Positions 23,035 through 34,642 are shown, counted from the stretch's first letter. The stretch: DNA of 64,000 nt from Beta vulgaris subsp. vulgaris (GCF_026745355.1 NC_079202.1:36252346-36316345); one strand, 5' to 3'. Program-made: numbers and translations. The notes: generated from the letters alone by a model not told the origin.

Positions 23035-24135
23035 TTGATACCTAGGGGTGTAAGTTCGATTTTTGGTTTGGTTTCAGGGCAAAACCAAACAAAACCGAAA
23101 TAAATTTGGTTTTGAAATTTCCAATCCAAATCCAAACCGTAATTCAGCTCAATCCAAACCAAACCAAACCAAAATTTGAAGCCGAAAACCAAACAAAACC
23201 AAATCAAACCAAAAAAAATTTCTATTCCAAGATCTAGACCAAACCAAACCGAAATTAAACTAAACTAAGATGAAACCAATCCAAAATTACATAAAAACAT
23301 AATAGTGACATCAATTTCGTTTTTTGTAACTAATTACTTAAAAAGATTAAACACTGCAGAGGCATCAATTTCGCATTTTCGAAACTAATTCTAAAAAAAG
23401 TAAAGATCGAAAAGAATAATAAAAAATAACTGAGACATCAATTTCGTATTTTCAGTGATATTGATTCGTATTTTCATAACTAATCTTAAAAAAAATAAAC
23501 ACTGAAAAAAAATAATAGAGAGTAACAATAACATAGGATAAACTAAAATTTCGTAATTTATCTACCATAATTGTAAAAAATTCACAATTATTTATCTAAC
23601 CTTCAAATGACAAAATAATGAAAAAAAATGAAAATACATGATCTTCTTCAAGGTCATCTACGTCGACCTTCTTCAACCGTCAGAGGAGAGAGAAATGGAG
23701 GAGTTGGTTGCCGAGTGCATCGACCACTCGACCTTCTTCAATGGAGGAGTTGAATTCTCTCTTAGGAGAGAGAAAAGCATTGAAACGACTGAGTTTAGGA
23801 GAGAGACAAGGAAACAGTTGAGTTCTAGGGTTTTAGTGATAAGTTAGTCTTTTAGGAGTGCGTGAGTTAGTCTTAGGTTGTGGGCTTTGGGCTTATGAAT
23901 TTTAGTGTTTAAACCAACCAATGTTGATATAATCCTGTATTTATATATTTCGGTTTTTTTTGGTTTTTTCGGTTTTCCAGAATCAAAACCGAACCAAACC
24001 GTAAAATCGAAAAATAATTATTTTAGAGTTCAAACCAAACCGATTTCTAAAAAAAACAAACCAAATTACTAATTCGGGTTGGTTTGGTTTGGTTTTCAGT
24101 ATTTAACCAAATAACTTACACCCCTATTGATACCT
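23035..24135. mobile_element. Non-autonomous Mutator-like element, 1.08 kb
   Basis: A perfect 9-bp target duplication TTGATACCT (23035-23043 and 24127-24135) flanks an element at 23044-24126. Its ends are AGGGGTGTAAGTT and, inverted, TAGGGGTGTAAGTT. Nine-base duplications and G-rich ends fit Mutator-like elements. Both subterminal regions are arrays of AAACC/CAAACC and their complement, a familiar plant repeat. A 69-codon open frame at 23638-23847 has no recognisable domain. No transposase is present. Confidence 0.85.
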
Positions 24136-24309
24136 GACTTAAGCTTCGGAGGGGAAAATACCACCCAACCCTCCAGGATGGGTCCCTTTTTGCAGGTTTG
24201 GAAGCAACGCTCAGGTTCGAATTATTTGAATCTGGGTGTTGTTGCACAATTCTCCTATTGAAGAACCTATTGTTCGGATAGTAATATTTTACGAAGTTCA
24301 TCACTACGT

Positions 24310-25010
24310 AACAATCTCTATGGTATATTTAATGAAAAATAATATATGTGCAATAAAAAAATATTAAACAAAAATTGGATAGCCATCCATATATAACTAA
24401 TTAATAAGTATAGCATTTTCCATTTTATATATTTATGATTTAGTTATACCGTGTTCCTCCTTTCTAAAATCAACTTGCAATACTTTGACCATTATCTACT
24501 GTATTCATTTAATAATATGTAGTTTTAAATGATGTTAAAAATCAAAAATTAAAAAAATGAAATAAAATGCATGATGTTCTCAAACGAGTTGTGATGTATA
24601 TCTTTTTGAAAATAATTAATTTTTTTTTTTAATAAATGACTAGAAAATATTTGTAGTCAAATTTGTACTTTAACAAATATTAAAAGTTAAAATATTGCAA
24701 AGATTATATCATTTTAATATCGAATAGGCCATTATAATTATAAATGATAAAAAAATTCAGCAATAAAAGTGTTAATAATCATTATGGAGGTAGAGTGACA
24801 TAACTTCTTTCGTCAAATCTCTTTAGCCAAAGACATAATTGGACGGTGGTGTTACCCAATCTCATGAAACTTTGTGGCTGGCCCACTGTCGGCAACATCA
24901 TTGAGGAAAGCAAATATGATAGTGTTTAGAAAGGGATATTGTAATTACTGCCTCGTTTCAACTTACGGTATTAAGTTATCACCTTCATGTTTTTGTAAAG
25001 ACAAATTTTA
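24310..25010. other. No gene seen
   Basis: Very AT-rich sequence with no coding or transposon termini that I recognise. Confidence 0.5.
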
Positions 25011-25532
25011 TCTCTATTATATAAGCCAAGAGATGAGGTATGGTGTACTCTTTTGAAGTGACTAAAATACCCTTAATGATCTAATTAATGGAATGAAAAA
25101 AATTACAAAAGCAAATCACATAAAATTCTCATTCCAACTTGCCATTTAAAACAAGTTTAAAATGGTATATGCATCAAATACTTCAATCAAAAATTAAATG
25201 GACAAAATATTTATACCTTATAAAAAAAAGATGGTATACTTAACGTGCACATGAAAAGTCTGAACATTCACTACCTTTGATACTCTTTAATTCAGTTAAA
25301 CCAACTCATTATTTTTGTTCTTTCTGTTCAATATTCATTCACAAAACCTTAATGTTAACAATCACTCACAAACTTTTTATTTTTTTTACATTAGCGAATT
25401 AATATATCTAAATTCATCTAACTGTTGAATTTTTCACATTTAAGTTTAATCATAAATAAAGTACGAATGGAGTATCTAATAGAATAACAAATTTTTAAAT
25501 TAACGCACGCATCGCGTGCATATGAAGGCTAG
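25011..25532 (+). mobile_element. Complete non-autonomous Helitron, 522 bp
   Basis: It starts TCTCTATTATATAAGCC at 25011 after A and ends CTAG at 25529-25532 before T, the A|T insertion site of Helitrons. A perfect hairpin GCACGC ATC GCGTGC (25505-25519) stands 9 bases before the CTAG end. There is no target duplication, as expected. The interior is AT-rich without genes. Both ends are canonical, making this the cleanest Helitron here. Confidence 0.88.
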
Positions 25533-25663
25533 TTAATAAAAGGTCAAACGACATCTATGATATATATTAAAGAGAAATAAGATTCAATCAAACAAGGTTA
25601 AATCAAATTTGTTTTCGAAAAAATTATAATGAAGCAAATCGAGCAATACAACATAGAGTTTGT

Positions 25664-25832
25664 CTTGTAAGAAACCGCCTACTTTTAAATTAAAATTAGG
25701 CAACGGTAGGCCCAAAATTAAAAAGACAATAAGCCCAATAGTGACCAGGTTAATTTCTTTCGTTGACTAATTTAATCCATTTAGTGACTAGGACTACTTT
25801 TATATTAAAAGTAGACCGTCTCTTTTAATAAT
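25664..25832. mobile_element. Small MITE with GACCGTCTC-type ends
   Basis: The inverted ends near 25668-25695 (AAGAAACCGCCTACTTTTAA) and 25797-25829 (TTAAAAGTAGACCGTCTCTT) share about 20 of 25 positions around a 100-base core. TA dinucleotides flank the ends, so a Stowaway/mariner type is possible, but the exact borders and duplication are not secure. Confidence 0.5.
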
Positions 25833-26125
25833 TTTTGTACAGCGCATCCCCTTTGTATTTGCTGAATCAAGTATCTATTGATGATAGCATTCTTGATCGA
25901 GCCATGTTTACCGCATCCGAAATTCCAAATACCTTTATGTTGCGTTTCGAACTTCAACGAATTAAAATAATTTCTTATACCTAAAAACAAAAAAGACCAT
26001 ACTCGCAACTTCCATAGGGGAGAAGGAGATTTCCACAACAGAGACTTAAAAAATCTCATAATGAGATACTAATTTATTCAGCAAAACAAGAAAAAGAACT
26101 AAAAACTTAAAATAAAATGGGAAAA

Positions 26126-26162
26126 GGGGCTTATCGTGAATGAAAACATTCATGATAACCCC
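26126..26162. repeat. Hairpin with 15-17-bp arms
   Basis: GGGGCTTATCGTGAATG and CATTCATGATAACCCC are inverted copies around AAAA, with a bulge and a mismatch. No neighbouring gene gives it a terminator role. Confidence 0.6.
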
Positions 26163-27912
26163 TAACTAATGAAAAAGGGGTAGGTAGGCTACGACCTTCC
26201 CCTAAAAGTTAAAATGTAAAGTTGAACTTATTGTGTAGTTGAATATGTTGTTATGCTGTTGTGTGAACCTTTAGCTGTGGTGACTTATAAATTTATAATG
26301 AATTACTAGTTGTTATTAGTTTAGTAAGGAATTTTTATCGGATCGTATGAATGTTACTTTCTATTATCGAACACTTTCTTTTGATTTTCGCACCAAATTT
26401 ATTTCATCGAGTAAACAAAGTTTTACCAAAATTGGATGATTCGGATCGTAACCAATCTAGCGTCTGAAAATTCGGATTCGGATTCGGTTGGTTTATTTGG
26501 ACCCAAATTCTAACTAATTTGGATTTGGATTGGAACATTAAAATCCAAATTTTGTTCGTATCGGAAAAGATGAAGCCTAAATTCATACCGTATAGTACAA
26601 CGAACTTTTACCCCAATAAATATATTATAATAAAATTTCACCCAGTAATTATAGTAATATATATTGCTCTTTTCATTTCTATAAGACATGTTCATTTTCA
26701 GCTAAAATAGTTAAATTTAAAATTCTCCATTTGTTCCCTAAAAATCTTTTACTTTCCAATTTCCATTCTAGTGCATTTCCAAAACAAAAAAAAAATCACT
26801 TTTACTTTATTTCATCTTTGGCAAAAGTTTGTTTTTTTCACTTTCCATACCAACTTACAACTTATTGGATCCAAATAATTTTATAATCTCTCACAACCAA
26901 ATTATCTTTTCTACTTATATAAATAAATAAAAGACTTGTTTTAATACTCTTTCTCCCGCTTGATTTGGTATCTGTTACTACAATAATATTTATGCAATAT
27001 CACTTTATATATGTAACATCAAGGTAAGATAATTGTTTTCTTTAACATAGGCTAAAATAAATAGTGTTCATACAAGACAAAAGAAAGTGTAAGAACAACC
27101 ATAATGAGCTTTATGCCAACTAAAAAATTAAGAATTTGAATTGAATCAAATTACACCAACAAATAAAACACATGTGTAATGTACTATATCTATTGTCGCT
27201 TTTCTTCTTTTCTTTTCTTTTTGGACAATAGGAAAATGTGCATTAACTAAAATTACAAGTACAGCCTAACGCTAATACAACTAAACAAACACAAAAAGAC
27301 TAAACTGATCGATACTCGCTCTTACATAACAATTACAAAAACATAAATAACTTAAACTAGGATAAAACTATCGATCTGGAGGTCTGAGTTGATAGAGAAC
27401 TGTAGTGAAACTCTTTTGCCGGTGGATGACGATCGCTAGAATCCTGACAAAAGGAGCAGGAGGAATGACTGATTTCACAAGCGAGGCAACGGAGTAACAG
27501 CGAGATCAGAAACTCGCAATAGGACCAATCCCGATGACCTTCTGTCACATGGGATTCTAATAGGGTGTCCTGGAAGTGTCACACTCCTTTGTGACTCAAT
27601 ACCCTTCCAGTCATGAAAAATAGAAGGATGGAATAAAATAAGGAAAATAACAAGTCACGTAACATGCACATGAGTTTTATTCACCGGAAAACTACACTCA
27701 TACGTTGGAAAAAGTTTTTAGGTATGTAGTGGTCAACAAACAATAACGTAATAAAGGTAGTTTTGTACAAAATTTTGAAAATAAGATAGTTTCTCGCAAA
27801 AAAGTGTACAAAAATAAGTTAGTTATGGATGAAAAAATCCTAAAATTTAGAGGGGTTGGAAGCTAGCCATGACATCATGATTAGTTTCATTTAGCCTATT
27901 GATTCCTATGCG

Positions 27913-27954
<42 letters not shown>
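27913..27954. repeat. (TA)n microsatellite
   Basis: About 42 bases of uninterrupted TA repeats. Confidence 0.97.
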
Positions 27955-27956
<2 letters not shown>

Positions 27957-28125
27957 CTTTTTAATTGTTTACCGTTTGTAATTTAAATCAAAAGTAATAC
28001 TTATTTAGGTAGACCAAACTCTTATATTTTTCTTATTCTAAAAAATATGTATCAATTTATAATTGATTCAAAATTTGTTTTGTCACGTGTCATGCTTATA
28101 AGATTGGGATGAGAAGGATTAGCAT

Positions 28126-28300
28126 ATATTTTCATTGATCGGGAGAAAGGAAACATATGACAAGGTGATCACGAGGAAAGTACTTTGGTGAGTTTGCACA
28201 AGGAAAGTGAATTCCCAAAAATATAGACATACATGAGCGAGTTAGCATGATTGTGCAGGCTATTGTTGAAAAGAGATAAGAGAGTTACATAGTCTATATA
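28126..28300 (+). pseudogene. Decayed RTE-type LINE reverse transcriptase fragment
   Basis: Across two frames the plus strand gives IFIDREKAYDKV, TRKVLW and SQKYIDIHERV. This resembles the FIDLEKAYDKVPREVLWW motif of RTE-clade plant LINEs. Stops and shifts are present and both sides fade quickly. Too short for certainty. Confidence 0.4.
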
Positions 28301-29294
28301 ATACAATAAAAAAATACTTGGGGTATATCACCTCGGCTCAAAAACTAGCGACATATTTATTTCCTTCCTATTTTCATAATTTCATGTTTATCTTGAAAAC
28401 TTGAAAATGAAATAACGAGCACCATATCCAAAATTTAAAACAAAAGCAATGGAGATTGGGGATTTCCGAAGACGAGCGAGATTAATGAGAGAGTTCTAGA
28501 TTTCTAGGTGGATTATAATCCATCCATAATAAGTCACTCTCCTAGAAGATTTAATCTTGAAGTTACATCTAACGGTACTAACCAGATCACACCTTGAAAG
28601 TAATTGCATTGATGCAGATCGTATTGTAGTATTATGGAGGTATTATAGTAAAGAGTATGCCACATGTGACATGCATAAAACCACAAAGAATAGTAGTCTC
28701 ATTTGCTATTCCAACTCCACAGTTTCACACCCGTGTATCCAACCACTTGTATTATTGTAACAAATGCAATAAAATGTTGGTGTCGACTATATTAACTTCC
28801 ATCACTTATCACAGTTGCATTTCGTACAAACGTGTTGGCACCTCTATGGACATCAAGACACTCCCAAAATATCACAGTCATAATAGCAGTCGACAAAGGC
28901 AATGCAGACCTTCTTTTCTCTTTTTTCTTTTGTTTCTTTACAAATTTATAGGTCCATTTGGATGCTAATGTGCTAAAAGGATATCCTGTATTACCCAACA
29001 ACAATGAATGCCCCCATCTACATCTTCATTACTACTTTTATCTAACTTCCTTACTTTTTCTTGAGTGGATTAAGAACTTCTGCTTCACATTTCACAATGA
29101 GCCACATATATTTCTTTTTCTTACATGTTGGCCCCATTTCTGGATCATATCTTAGAAATATAATGGAGGTTTACAGGTTGAAGGGAGGGGTATGAAGAGA
29201 TTCGAACTCCTGTGGGGTCTACCCTGGAAACAGGGTTCAACCACCCACAATAAGCCAAATGTAGTTGAAAATTGGAATTAGCTCAACTTTGTAT
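28301..29294. other. No gene seen
   Basis: The open frames at 28557-28760, 28657-28968 and 28958-29155 overlap one another and lack any domain. A tRNA-like patch near 29185-29260 is discussed among the rejected items. Confidence 0.5.
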
Positions 29295-29683
29295 CGAGGA
29301 ATGGTACGGAACTAACCTGTTAGATGTAGAAAAAATCTAACGGGCCACTTTGGTACCAATGTCTTAAAACTTGGACACCAATGACAAACAACATAAAAGT
29401 ATATATTAAAAAAAAAAAAAAAAAAAAACTTTCTTAGTATCTTGAAAATAAAGTATATAAAAAAAAAACAACATTTGTACTATTTTACCAATACTTTGGT
29501 ACCAAAGTCTTAAGATTTAGGTATCAATGTCATGAAAAAAAACACAAAGTATAAAAAAAACAACCTTTTTAGTATCTTGAACAACATAAAGCATAAAAAA
29601 AGAAAAAACAATTGATCTCTTGGTACCAAAGTGCCCCGTTAGATGTTTTTTGCATCTAACGGTTAGTTCCCTATCATTTCTCG
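29295..29683. mobile_element. Foldback MITE, 389 bp
   Basis: The terminal inverted repeats of about 65 bp (29295-29360 and 29617-29683) match at roughly 85% by eye. Each arm contains the motifs GGAACTAACC, TTAGATG and CACTTTGGTACCAA. TTTGTATC before and TTTGTGTC after are a likely 8-base target duplication with one change. The interior holds two diverged copies of an A-rich unit with CTTAGTATCTTGAA. No coding capacity. Class unresolved (hAT or Mutator-like). Confidence 0.7.
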
Positions 29684-29728
29684 TTTGTGTCTAGTGAACT
29701 TCTTTCTCAATTTTTTGTTGGTGGCAAC

Positions 29729-31320
29729 AGGGGCGGATTCAGGATTTCGAATTTGGTGGGGCACCAAATTACAAAAGAAAAATCATAATATCATATTTTA
29801 CAACAATGCAACACTTTAATTTTCACAACCTTAATAAATAATATTAAGTATTCAATACTATTTCCAATTTTAGTATATTTAACATATTGACTTTCACATT
29901 AATCAACATATGCAACTTTTATTTCAATTTGTTGCTAAAGTTTATTAGGACACGTGTCACTTTTTTATTGGCTGATTTTTTAAATTTTTAATTAAATTTT
30001 AAAAACAAAAAAAAATTCCTTTCACCCTCACCCACCCCACCCCGACCCTGCCCAACCTTCCCTTAAACAATCTCGCTCTTCATCCTCCCCCCCGCACCTC
30101 TACAAAATCCCCTGCCCCACCACTAGAGCTGATCATTTTGGCCCGGCCTGACCCGATTTTGGGTCGGGCTTTGGACAGAAATTTTTGGCCCGCGGTCCGG
30201 TCCATGATCACCTTTTTGGCTTTGGGCGGGCTTCGGGCAAGCCAAAAATGATTTTTTAGTCTATTTTTTGGCTCGTCCCAATTTTGGCCCGAAATATCAG
30301 GCTTTGGGCACAAATTTTTGGCCCGGCCCGATCAATGGGCAAATTTTTTTTTGCCACGGCTCGTCCCATGATCACCTCTACCCACCACCTCCCGAGACCA
30401 CAACCGGCACCGCCACGCACCAACCTTAACGACTTTCGGTCAATTGAACATTGGTATGGAGTCGGTGATCATCCACTAAACCTCCACATTATCCACCAGA
30501 TTCTCTCTTGTCTAACATCATCATCAATGGCCGGAAAGTGGTTACCACCAGCTGAACTGATGACAAGTGGACGAACCATACTTTCCTCAAGCGAAGTGGA
30601 ATGCTTCCTTCTCTCCGCCGTCGACATCCAATCCAATGTTGACTCCTCTCTCTCCCCTTACACCTCCGGTCTTCTCACTCTCACCACCCATATCGAAATC
30701 AAGTTTGGTGCTCCACAACCCAAATTTTTTCGAGTTTGGATCTCCTCAAATGACCGAATTTCAAAACCTCCACAACTACATATGTTCGAGTTTGCGCGGT
30801 GGTGATTGTTTCGAATTTGGTGGTGGTGCTCTAGTGGTTTTGATTTCGAAAGTAGAGTTAGTTTTGATTTCCAATTTTGGTCCAAATGGGTTTTAGCTTT
30901 TGTTTTGATTTTGATATTATTCATGTGTTTTTGGAATATGTTATATGGTGCTTTTTTATTTCGTTTTAGTGTGCATAATGGTGGTTGTTTTTGCCAATTT
31001 TTTTGTTAGTGGTAAAAATGGTGGTGGTTTTCGATCTAGAGTTTGGTGGGTGGAAATGGTGGGTGATTCGAGTTTTTGGGTTGAACGTGGAGTTGGGTGC
31101 AATGATGGCTCTTGTGGTGGTGGTAGTTGTAGTTGTTCTTTTGGTGGTGTGGTTATTTCTATAGTGGTGTGGTGATTCTGCCCAGCTATGGCAGTGTGGT
31201 GTGGAAGGAGGAGGCTTTGTGGATGGGAGGGTGGTTTCGTGGGGACGGGTGGGTGTAAGGGTGGGGCTGGGGTAGGGGGGAGGAGAGAGAAAGGAATTTA
31301 TTTTGTTAAAAAAAATTTAC
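29729..31320. repeat. Possible larger inverted-repeat element, 1.6 kb
   Basis: The left side starts near AGGGGCGGATTCAGGATTTC, wording seen at ends of plant hAT elements. An AT-plus-C-rich block at 29993-30058 (AAAGGAATTT on its complement, then GGGTGAGGGT) reappears inverted at about 31245-31320. Between them is a region (30390-31180) with one fairly balanced open frame (30284-30805, 173 codons) of unknown nature. I see no transposase, and the right border is not fixed. A 257-bp MITE is nested at 30124-30380. Confidence 0.35.
30116..30388. mobile_element. hAT-type MITE, 257 bp, GGCCCG-rich
   Basis: A perfect 8-bp target duplication CCCACCAC (30116-30123 and 30381-30388) flanks the element at 30124-30380. 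Its ends are TAGAGCTGATCA and, inverted, TAGAGGTGATCA. Eight-base duplications point to the hAT superfamily. The interior alternates GGCCCG-type and TTTTTGGC-type units. Confidence 0.85.
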
Positions 31321-31899
31321 CTTGTTTCTTGAAAAATTAAAAAAATATGAGAAAATTCTCTTGAATTATGAACAGTGTAAAATTTTCAAGTGAGAAAAAA
31401 AAAGTTCTATCCAAAAATATGTAAAAGCTTCCACGATTGTGATTTTTTTTTTCTTTCTCTTTCCAGAGCATGTAAGAAAGAAGAGATGAGAATATTCTTC
31501 ACATAAATATACACCTTTTTTATTTAGAAGACTTACACAACGACAATCTCAAGTTTAGGTCACGAAAAAAAATAAAGGCATTGTCAAAATGGTTTTAAAC
31601 ATAGTTGAACTAATGATGGATAAAATAAATCAAATTTTGTTTGTTTCCCATCATATGAACCTCCTAAGTAAACCCACTATTTTTCCGATGTGACAAATTT
31701 TGTGTTGGAAGGAATGGTCGACCATGGAAGTGATACATTTACCTAAGTAAGTTCTAAATTGACAAAAAGTAGAAAAAAATTAGCTCCATTTACCATCATT
31801 TCAATAATTAGACAGCACAACCACTCTATGAAGTTAAATCATTATACTGACTTTGCAAGCAAGAACACCAAAATCAACATGAATCTCCTCTCTGGAAAT
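31321..31899. other. No gene seen
   Basis: AT-rich sequence before the LINE remnant; no coding signal. Confidence 0.5.
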
Positions 31900-32523
31900 A
31901 AAAAAATTTGGCCAAAATGAAAGTATTTCTATTGGAATATATAATGGTGCACTAGCCTTTGGAGTGAACATTAGGAACCGAAAAATCCTAATCGAGAGAC
32001 CTTGCCCATTTCGTGAGAATTGCAAGGAATCAAATCTCATCTATTCAAAGATTGCACATTGCAAAAGCGCCAACCTATGAATTATTGCCACAACACCTCA
32101 AAATAGCAACATGTCTAAAAATTGGATTTAGTACACAAGAAATTTAGAGAAAAACCCTCAAGTGCGACTATTTGAGTACCTAGCTAACCTTTGATGCATA
32201 TATGGATCATGAGGAATAGGCTCATCTTTAGCGCTAAGATAAACTCAACTTTTAGTCCCTATAAGATCATGCACCTACTCACCCAATGGAGAGAAAGATG
32301 GAAAATAACCTTTTTTCCAAAGTACCTAGCACAAAAAGAAAGCATGGATATCAGGTTTTCGATCCCCATAAAACGGCCCAGTAGAAACTGGGAGACTGGC
32401 ACTTATGGCCCTACCTTGACCCATAGATGGGGATTGGAAGAAATGTGACAAGGAAAATGGGTCTTCATGGAAGGCAGTGTGTTGGGTGCTATGAGGAGTC
32501 GACAAAGCATCAACGAGAAATGG
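31900..32523 (+). pseudogene. LINE C-terminal remnant (zf-RVT), left part
   Basis: In shifting frames the plus strand gives ALAFGVNIRNRKI, a decayed zinc-binding block ERPCPFRENCKESNLIYS (one cysteine replaced by Arg), then REKPSSATIEYL and an open block with MHIWIMRNRLIFSAK and LTQWRERWK (32191-32448). This is the post-RT region of a plant LINE. The copia element at 32519-50238 is inserted at its end and the sequence resumes at 50234. Confidence 0.55.
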
Positions 32524-32814
32524 TGTTAAAATTCATGATTTGATCAACATAGAAGAATTATAGAGAGAGAATTTTAGAGAGGAAAAAAAAGAATGTTATT
32601 TCATTTAGTAGAAGAATTATATTACATCACTTGTAATGACAAAGCATCAGCTTATATAATGCTGATTGAATAATAGAAAGGAATTATGTTACATGACATG
32701 AAGATGACAGGTAAACAACAAGTTACCAGTTATAACTAACTGCTTGTAACAAACTGTTCAGCTAAGCTAGTTGAGCTGGCAACTCAACCATCAAGAGTGT
32801 CAATATCTTCAACA
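32524..32814 (-). repeat. Copia 3' LTR
   Basis: The plus-strand borders are TGTTAAAATTC and ATATCTTCAACA. It differs from the 5' LTR by about 20 substitutions and one 5-base indel, counted by eye, so it is around 93% identical. The pol frame ends inside it (stop at 32784). On the minus strand it is preceded by the polypurine tract. Confidence 0.95.
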
Positions 32815-34306
32815 ACCCCCCTCAAGCTAGGGAGGGAATCAACCATTCCTAGCTTGGAACTCAAATGCAGATGTTGAGGAGAAGGTAAGGCCTTTGTAAA
32901 TAAATCTGCTAGCTGTTCTTGTGTAGGCAAGTAAGAAATCTCTATAAGGTCTTCCATTACCTTTTCTTTGGCGAAGTGGCAATCTAGTTTTATATGTTTA
33001 GTATGTCCATGTAGAACTGGATTTTTGACAATAGAAATAGCAGATTGGTTGTCACATAACAACTTAACAGGTTTAAGATCTCTAACTTCCAATTCTTGTA
33101 AGAGTGTTACTAGCCATGTGATTTCTACTGCTGCAGCTGCCTTGCCCTGTATTCTGCCTCAAATGTTGATTTGGAAACAATAGCTTGTTTTTTTTTCCAG
33201 CATATAGGAGAAGAAGCTAGAAGCATCACATATCCTGTTACAGATCTTCTGGTGTTGGAGCATGATGCCTAGTTAGAATCTAAATATGCCTTCAGTGTTA
33301 ACTGAGATGTGGCTATCAACATAATACCCTGACCTATAGTGCCAGCAAGATACCTTAAGACATGATGCAATGCAGTAAAATGCTCAACTCTGGGTTGGTG
33401 CATGAATTGACTTAGAGTCTAAACGGCATAGGATAAGTCTGGCCTTGTGTGAGTCAAAAAATCGAGTTTGCCTACTAATCTTATGTAAAGAGCATGTGAT
33501 CTCGATAGTATTCTCGTGAATCATCAAGCAGATTAACATGAATGGGAAGAGGAGTCTTAGCAATCTTGGAAAGATCCAAGAAACTAGACTGAAGAAGCTC
33601 TTTGGAAAACTTCTTTTGGGTCATAATAATACCCTGATGAATATAGCTCACCTCCATGCCTAGAAAGTAATGCAACCTACCAAGATCTTTTATACTGAAT
33701 ACATTATGAAGATGAGTTTTCAAAGCTTCAATTGCATCAACATCAGTCCTTGTCAAAATTATATCATCTACATAGATGGCTGCTATGATAATATGTGATT
33801 CACTCTTGTTGAGAAACAAAGAGTAATCATTCTTGGACTGGAAGAAGCCACAACAAGCAATTCTTAGGTTAATTTGGCAAACCACTACCTTGAGGCTTGC
33901 TTAAGCCCATACAAAGATTTTTTTTTAGCTTGCAAACAAGCTTGTTAGGATTAGGAATCCCTTGAGGCATCTGCATATAAATATCTTCTGAAAGTTCCCC
34001 ATGCAAAAATGCATTATTGATGTCTGATTGAAAGAGATGCCAAACTTTACTAGCTATTAAGGACAATAGACATCTTACAGCTTTCATTTTAACAACCGGT
34101 GAAAAAATTTCCTCAAAATCAGCCTCATACTGCTGTGTAAATCCCTTTGTAACAAGTCTAGCTTTTAGTCTTTCCAGAGCTCTATCAGCTTGTTTGACTT
34201 TAAAGACCCACTTCCAGCCTATTGCTTTCTTCCCTGTGGGAAGGGTAGTGAGTTCCCATGTGCCATTACTTTCTAAGTTTTGAATTTCCTTTTTCATGGC
34301 ATCCAC
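32784..34306 (-). pseudogene. Copia reverse transcriptase and RNase H
   Basis: Reading leftwards, block 33869-34306 has the RVT_2 start (MKKEIQNLESNGTWELTTLP, then WKWVFKVK, ARLVTKGFTQ and QSDINNAFLHGEL). After a shift near 33870, block 33481-33885 holds the catalytic box IYVDDIILT and GRLHYFLGMEV. After further stops the Ty1-type RNase H region appears: YLDSN.ASCSNTRRSVTGY, KKQAIVSKSTFEAEYRA, then the open block 32784-33092 with LLCDNQSAI and HGHTKHIKL. Premature stops and frameshifts inactivate it. Confidence 0.9.
32815..32826 (-). other. Copia polypurine tract
   Basis: Minus-strand TTGAGGGGGGT directly precedes the 3' LTR (which starts TGTTGAAG), the primer position for plus-strand synthesis. 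Confidence 0.8.
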
Positions 34307-34525
34307 CCAGCCTTCATGTTATGAAGCTTCCAAATAACTACTAGGCTCAATAAGAGAGGAAGTGTGAGCTATGAGTGTTTTAATAGTTGATGGAAGTGCT
34401 TCAAAATGAACAATATTTCACCAATGAGGTGAAAGACTGACATAGGCTACATAATCTGTCAACCAAATAGGAGGTTTTAAAATTCTGGTGGAATGTCTAA
34501 CAGGTGGAATGGAACTAGAAATAGG

Positions 34526-34611
34526 TTATGGTGAGGAAGAAGAAGAAGAAGAAGAAGAAGAAGAAGAAGAAGAAGAAGAAGAAGAAGAAGAAGAAGAAGA
34601 AGAAGAAGAAG

Positions 34612-34642
<31 letters not shown>

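Larger units (their letters stand above)
22640..24310 (+). repeat. Promoter-bearing LTR-like sequence split by a MULE
   Basis: Without the inserted element (23044-24126) the sequence reads as a compact promoter and leader: a G box, CCAAT and TATA, then a CT-rich leader to 23034, continuing at 24127 as CTGACTTAAGCTTCGGAGGGG and ...CTTTTTGCAGG. The ACTTAAGC..CGGAGGG..TTTGCAGG wording recurs near the 3' ends of plant LTRs, so I suspect a solo LTR ending near 24310. Exact TG/CA borders and a target duplication were not found, so a host promoter is the alternative. Confidence 0.4.
25833..28125. other. No gene; hairpin, possible LINE tail and (TA)n
   Basis: Mostly AT-rich. A strong hairpin lies at 26126-26162. 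A minus-strand stretch at 27190-27340 reads like a LINE 3' tail (TGTACTTGTAATTTTAGTTA before an A-rich end on that strand), with a 63-codon frame upstream (27357-27548) that I cannot identify. A (TA)n repeat ends the region. The 84-codon frame at 25805-26059 has no family resemblance. Confidence 0.4.

Noticed and set aside
29180..29260. tRNA-like patch on the minus strand (GAGTTCGAATC B-box-like, CCCTG/CAGGG stem)
   Set aside because: The anticodon loop has only four bases and no acceptor stem closes, so it is not a tRNA gene. A SINE fragment is possible, but no termini were seen.
30284..30805. 173-codon open frame as a host gene
   Set aside because: Its first part runs through the hAT-type MITE and no domain is visible. 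Kept only as a possible captured fragment.
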